Assembly: GCA_036378535.1 (NCBI GenBank)
Contig: DASUWH010000045.1
Location: 202,019-266,018, forward strand
DNA from: Gp1-AA122 sp036378535
Lineage (GTDB): Bacteria > Acidobacteriota > Terriglobia > Terriglobales > Acidobacteriaceae
Length of the DNA: 64,000 nt
Reading direction: 5' to 3'
Shown here: positions 61,330 through 64,000 of the stretch, one piece after another
Numbering within the stretch: the stretch's first letter is position 1
How the letters are laid out: each line of letters starts with the position of its first letter
The notes under the pieces: model-generated
What the model was told of the DNA's origin: nothing
Databases searched by the model: none
What the model saw: only the letters and a program-made list of their open reading frames with translations
Program-made: the position numbers and the translations under genes

Positions 61330-61633
61330 CGGCGAACTTCTTTTCGGGATTTCGGAATCGTATCTCAGCATTCGCTTGTGGACGTCTGTGATGTCACTTC
61401 GAAAACCCAGCAAAAACTATTTCCCTCTGGCCGAGCGCTTGCTCACGGAGCGGACTCGCTGCGGACGACATCTGACAGAAAAGTATAGGGCAAATAAAAA
61501 GCGAATCCAAGGAATTTGCGGGACCGGAGTGGTTGCCAAAAGAGAAGAGCAGATCCCTCGCTGCGCTCGGGATGACAAATGATGGAGGAGGGGCTGAGAG
61601 CTGATGACTGACGACTGACGACGTAAAATAATT
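61330..61633. other. Gene-free interval upstream of dnaB, with repeats
   Basis: Contains the dnaB 5' region, a TGTCATCC-family copy (minus orientation, 61551-61580) and iterated CTGACGACTGACGACG units (61597-61623). Frames here are repeat shadows. Confidence 0.6.
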
Positions 61634-61660
61634 ACGGCCCGGGCCAGCCACCCGGGCCGT
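61630..61660 (-). terminator. Strong intrinsic terminator at the ncRNA 3' end
   Basis: Perfect 10-bp stem ACGGCCCGGG (61634-61643) / CCCGGGCCGT (61651-61660), 7-nt loop, followed on the minus strand by AATTATTTTA. Confidence 0.85.
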
Positions 61661-61990
61661 AGGGAGCGCGAATGTCCTCGGCATGCTTGCCGCCGCGCTA
61701 GGCGGCGGGGGATGCGCCTTCTGCGTTCACCGCGCTCCGTAGAGCACGAGTTCCAGCGCACCACTGCGAATCTCCCGATCCGCAGTCATCGGTTATACCA
61801 GAAGTCCAGTCCCGCCTTTGCAGGCAGAAACTCTGAGGAGGCCGCAACGCCCGGGCAAGCCAGCACGCGTCACCGCGTTTCTGGAAACCCTCCAGCAGTT
61901 CACCCTCGGGAACCGCCGGAAACTCCTGGCATCTTCCGATGCTCCAGCAGGCGCTTAAGACTTGATCGCGCTTGCGTGAAAGCACTGTGC
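61634..61990 (-). ncRNA. Candidate structured non-coding RNA with GNRA tetraloops
   Basis: Read on the minus strand. Hairpins with paired stems and GNRA loops: CCTG..GCATC-GGAA-GATGC-CAGG (61951-61925), ACGCG-GTGA-CGCGT (61878-61865), CTGCCT-GCAA-AGGCGG (61827-61812), and ACTGCG with inner ATC-GGGA-GAT (61786-61763). There are also GCGGTTC-N8-GAACTGC (61916-61895) and CTGGA-GGGTT-TCCAG (61895-61881). It ends in a perfect 10-bp terminator. No RNase P CR-I (GAGGAAAGTCC), tmRNA or SRP consensus is found. 5' end uncertain: a TTGACA at 62057-62052 has no good -10. The overlapping 119-codon frame is not protein-like. Confidence 0.45.
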
Positions 61991-61993
61991 CCG

Positions 61994-62028
61994 AATACAA
62001 AAGGCGGCTCAAGAAGAAAGTCAGCCGC
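61994..62028 (-). terminator. Possible terminator-like hairpin upstream of the ncRNA
   Basis: GCGGCT (62004-62009) / AGCCGC (62023-62028), 13-nt loop, minus-strand T-run TTTTGTATT. Could end an upstream transcript or be part of the RNA 5' domain. Confidence 0.4.
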
Positions 62029-62146
62029 GCTTGTGACAAAACTGTGGAGGATGTCAATATTTTGTGGAAAGTACAGGAAAACCCGGAGGGAAATTGGATA
62101 AAGAACGCGCCGTAGACACAGAGATCTGCTTTAAGTTTTCAATTCC

Positions 62147-62361
62147 TGTCATCCTGAGCGAGGGCGCAAGCCCGAGTCGACGGACCCACCGCCTTCTCGA
62201 TCCACCAGCGACGTCTCAGGGAATTCTGACCACTTTGGTTCCTGATATTTAATCGTGAGAACGCCTTTCAGGGTCTGTGCCCTCGCCAACCACCCCGAGA
62301 TCCTTCGACTCCGTTCCTGCTTCGCTTCGCGAAGCACTCCCTCCGCTCAGGATGACAGGTT
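62147..62361. repeat. Two opposed TGTCATCC-family repeats between the ncRNA and rpoD
   Basis: 62147-62188 (plus, TGTCATCCTGAGCGAGGGCG...) and 62301-62361 (minus, ending CTCAGGATGACAGG on the plus strand). The intervening sequence has no gene. Confidence 0.75.
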
Positions 62362-62369
62362 TGGGTCAT

Positions 62370-62398
62370 AAAAAAAGGCGCGAATCGCTTCGCGCCTT
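62370..62398 (-). terminator. Intrinsic terminator after rpoD
   Basis: Perfect 8-bp stem AAGGCGCG (62375-62382) / CGCGCCTT (62391-62398), 8-nt loop; T-run on the minus strand. About 45 bp past the rpoD stop, with a CACAGAG-family repeat between. Confidence 0.85.
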
Positions 62399-62443
62399 CT
62401 CAGGTTCTTCTCTGTGACTCTGTGTCTCTGGGGTGGCTTTGTC

Positions 62444-64000
62444 TTAGTCGTGCACTCCATCCATAAACGCCCGCAACTTTCGCGAACGGGATGGATGACG
62501 CAGTTTGCGCAAAGCCTTGGCCTCAATCTGCCGGATACGTTCGCGCGTAACTGCGAATGACTGTCCGACCTCTTCGAGCGTGTGCTCGCTGCCATCTTCC
62601 AGTCCGAAACGCATCTTGATGACCTTCTCTTCGCGCGGCGTCAGCGTGCGCAGCACTTGCGAAGTCTGGTCTTTCAAGTTGACGTTGATCACGGCTTCGG
62701 CCGGCGAGACTACGCCGCGATCTTCGATGAAGTCGCCCAGATGGGAATCTTCTTCTTCGCCAATCGGCGTCTCAAGGGAGATCGGCTCCTGCGCTATCTT
62801 CAGCACTTTGCGGACTTTCGCCACCGGGATATCCATCCGCTTGGCGATTTCTTCCGACGTAGGCTCGCGTCCGAGTTCCTGCACCAGCTGTCGCGAGGTG
62901 CGGATCAGCTTGTTGATGGTTTCGATCATGTGCACCGGAATTCGGATGGTGCGGGCCTGGTCAGCGATGGCGCGCGTGATCGCCTGCCGAATCCACCACG
63001 TGGCATAGGTTGAGAACTTGTAGCCCCGGCGGTATTCGAACTTGTCCACGGCCTTCATCAAGCCGATGTTGCCTTCCTGAATCAGGTCGAGGAACTGCAG
63101 GCCGCGGTTGGTGTACTTCTTTGCGATCGAGACCACCAGGCGCAGGTTCGCTTCGATGAGCTCGCGCTTGGCCTGCTCCGCATCCATGTCGCCCTGGATG
63201 ATCTCGCGCTGCGTGCGCTTGAGTTCCTGGAACGACACGCCAGTTTCAGTTTCCAGCTTGTCGAGTTCACCTCGCAGTGTGCGCGCCTGCTTGCGATACT
63301 CCTTTTTCTGTTCATCGCTGCGGGTGGCATCCGCCTTGCGTTCCAGATTCTGCATCTGGCGATCGAGCGAACGCATGTTGTCGACGGTCTTGATGACGCG
63401 ATCGATCAGCCGCTTGCGCTCCGTATTGGTGAAGCCCAGACGTCGCACTGCCAGCGACACCTGCACGATGGCTCGCGCCAGGTGCATGCGATAACGCCGG
63501 TAATCGCGAGGCCGCTTCTTCTGCGACACATCAGCAAACTTCTCGGTCAGCTGATTGGCCTTCTTGTAGCATTTGGCGAGGTCGTCGATTTTGCCGGTGA
63601 ACTCGTCGCGGCGGTTGTTCAGGATCTCTTCCGTGATCTCTTCCTCATCGAAAGTGACCACTTCCTTGATCGAGCGCACATCCTTCTTGAGGTCTTCGCC
63701 CAGTTCAAGCAATTCGCGAATGACGATGGGAGACCGCGAAAGCGCCTTCAGGACGCGGTTCTGGCCGCGTTCGATGCGCTTGGCGATTTCCACTTCGCCT
63801 TCGCGGGTGAGCAGGGGAACAGTTCCCATCTCGCGCAGGTACATGCGGACGGGATCATTGGTTTTTTCCAGCGCGCCGGGAGTGAGGTCGAGTTCGACAT
63901 CCTCTCCCGCTTCTTCGACTTCTTCGAATTTTTTCTCCAGAGCGGATGACGGCAGCTTCGCCGGTCCCTCCAGAACATCGATACCCTGGGTACCGATGGT
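62444..64000 (-). CDS. rpoD: RNA polymerase primary sigma factor (5' part outside window)
   Basis: Housekeeping sigma-70. The frame stays open to the window edge, so about 518 residues are visible and the N-terminus is cut off. Region 1.2 is DPVRMYLREMGTVPLLTREG. A non-conserved insert of about 200 charged residues follows. Region 2 is IEANLRLVVSIAKKYTNRGL ... QEGNIGLMKAVDKFEYRRGY ... FSTYATWWIRQAITRAI. Region 3 is HMIETINKLIRTSRQLVQEL. Region 4.2 is HTLEEVGQSFAVTRERIRQI, ending LRHPSRSRKLRAFMDGVHD. In-frame ATG codons downstream of region 1.2 are not starts. Confidence 0.97.
   Translation of the reverse strand, partial: TIGTQGIDVLEGPAKLPSSALEKKFEEVEEAGEDVELDLTPGALEKTNDPVRMYLREMGTVPLLTREGEVEIAKRIERGQNRVLKALSRSPIVIRELLELGEDLKKDVRSIKEVVTFDEEEITEEILNNRRDEFTGKIDDLAKCYKKANQLTEKFADVSQKKRPRDYRRYRMHLARAIVQVSLAVRRLGFTNTERKRLIDRVIKTVDNMRSLDRQMQNLERKADATRSDEQKKEYRKQARTLRGELDKLETETGVSFQELKRTQREIIQGDMDAEQAKRELIEANLRLVVSIAKKYTNRGLQFLDLIQEGNIGLMKAVDKFEYRRGYKFSTYATWWIRQAITRAIADQARTIRIPVHMIETINKLIRTSRQLVQELGREPTSEEIAKRMDIPVAKVRKVLKIAQEPISLETPIGEEEDSHLGDFIEDRGVVSPAEAVINVNLKDQTSQVLRTLTPREEKVIKMRFGLEDGSEHTLEEVGQSFAVTRERIRQIEAKALRKLRHPSRSRKLRAFMDGVHD

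Noticed and set aside
61634..61990. RNase P RNA, tmRNA, 6S or SRP RNA identity for the ncRNA candidate
   Set aside because: GAGGAAAGTCC, ACAGAA, tRNA-like CCA end and the GGTCAGGTCCGGAAGG-type SRP core were looked for and not found.
61698..62057. 119-codon minus-strand frame over the ncRNA candidate
   Set aside because: No hydrophobic/charged protein pattern and no SD; the hairpins and GNRA loops explain the sequence better.
61414..62443. Interval near dnaB considered as a replication origin
   Set aside because: Only isolated TGTGGA / TTTTCCACA-like matches; no cluster of DnaA boxes and no AT-rich unwinding region or dnaA/dnaN nearby.

Overview
This 64 kb chromosomal window has moderately high GC and comes from a Gram-negative, diderm bacterium. 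It carries BamA, an OmpH/Skp chaperone, lipid A genes (fabZ-lpxA-lpxI), a 1.2 kb-residue carboxypeptidase-regulatory/TonB-type outer-membrane receptor and a DUF4382 lipoprotein. Together with the many short dispersed repeats, this points to an acidobacterium of the Terriglobia/Koribacter type. That placement is inferred from gene content, not from a marker-gene comparison. No rRNA or tRNA gene and no CRISPR array was seen.

Layout. 1-10 kb: end of a DUF2207 membrane protein, alr, ompH, bamA, a molybdopterin oxidoreductase and a DUF4382 lipoprotein. 10-15 kb: the translation block rplM-rpsI and rpsB-tsf-pyrH-frr, all on the minus strand. 15-20 kb: a cytochrome c, 2-oxoacid dehydrogenase E1 beta and E1 alpha with a GIY-YIG gene between them, lipB and hemB. 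20-27 kb (plus strand): mutS2, a DUF4292-like lipoprotein, an FtsX-type ABC permease and the dehydrogenase E2. E1 alpha/beta, E2 and LipB plausibly serve one lipoate-dependent complex, although they lie in three transcription units.

26.9-40.5 kb is an accessory island. It holds a truncated, apparently chimeric phage terminase; two giant secreted proteins (one with phage tail-fibre-type modules around a beta-helix, the other a beta-helix plus a NodB-like deacetylase region); a dual-specificity-type phosphatase; small Cys-rich proteins; a sigma-region-4-like protein; and a CI/LexA-type regulator lacking the autoproteolysis residues. Candidate operators and an attenuator-like terminator sit in its control regions. 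I read it as a domesticated prophage-derived surface or secretion module.

40.5-64 kb returns to chromosomal genes: a histone-H1-like acidic/basic protein, an MltD-type lytic transglycosylase, quinone oxidoreductase, a flavin-binding protein, the TonB-type receptor, isoaspartyl peptidase, DinB-like protein, lpxI-lpxA-fabZ, M20 peptidase, tatA, maf, an exported amidohydrolase, lepA, dnaB, an unannotated structured RNA candidate and rpoD (cut by the right edge).

The most unusual window-wide signal is a set of short dispersed repeats. One hairpin family keeps its loop (AAAACCG in two copies) and tail (GGGGCACCC) while the stem sequence differs and remains paired. It is translated in frame inside both E1 alpha and E2. 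A second family (TGTCATCCYGAGCG...) occurs at least 15 times and supplies internal segments or C-terminal tails to MutS2, the GIY-YIG protein and Maf.
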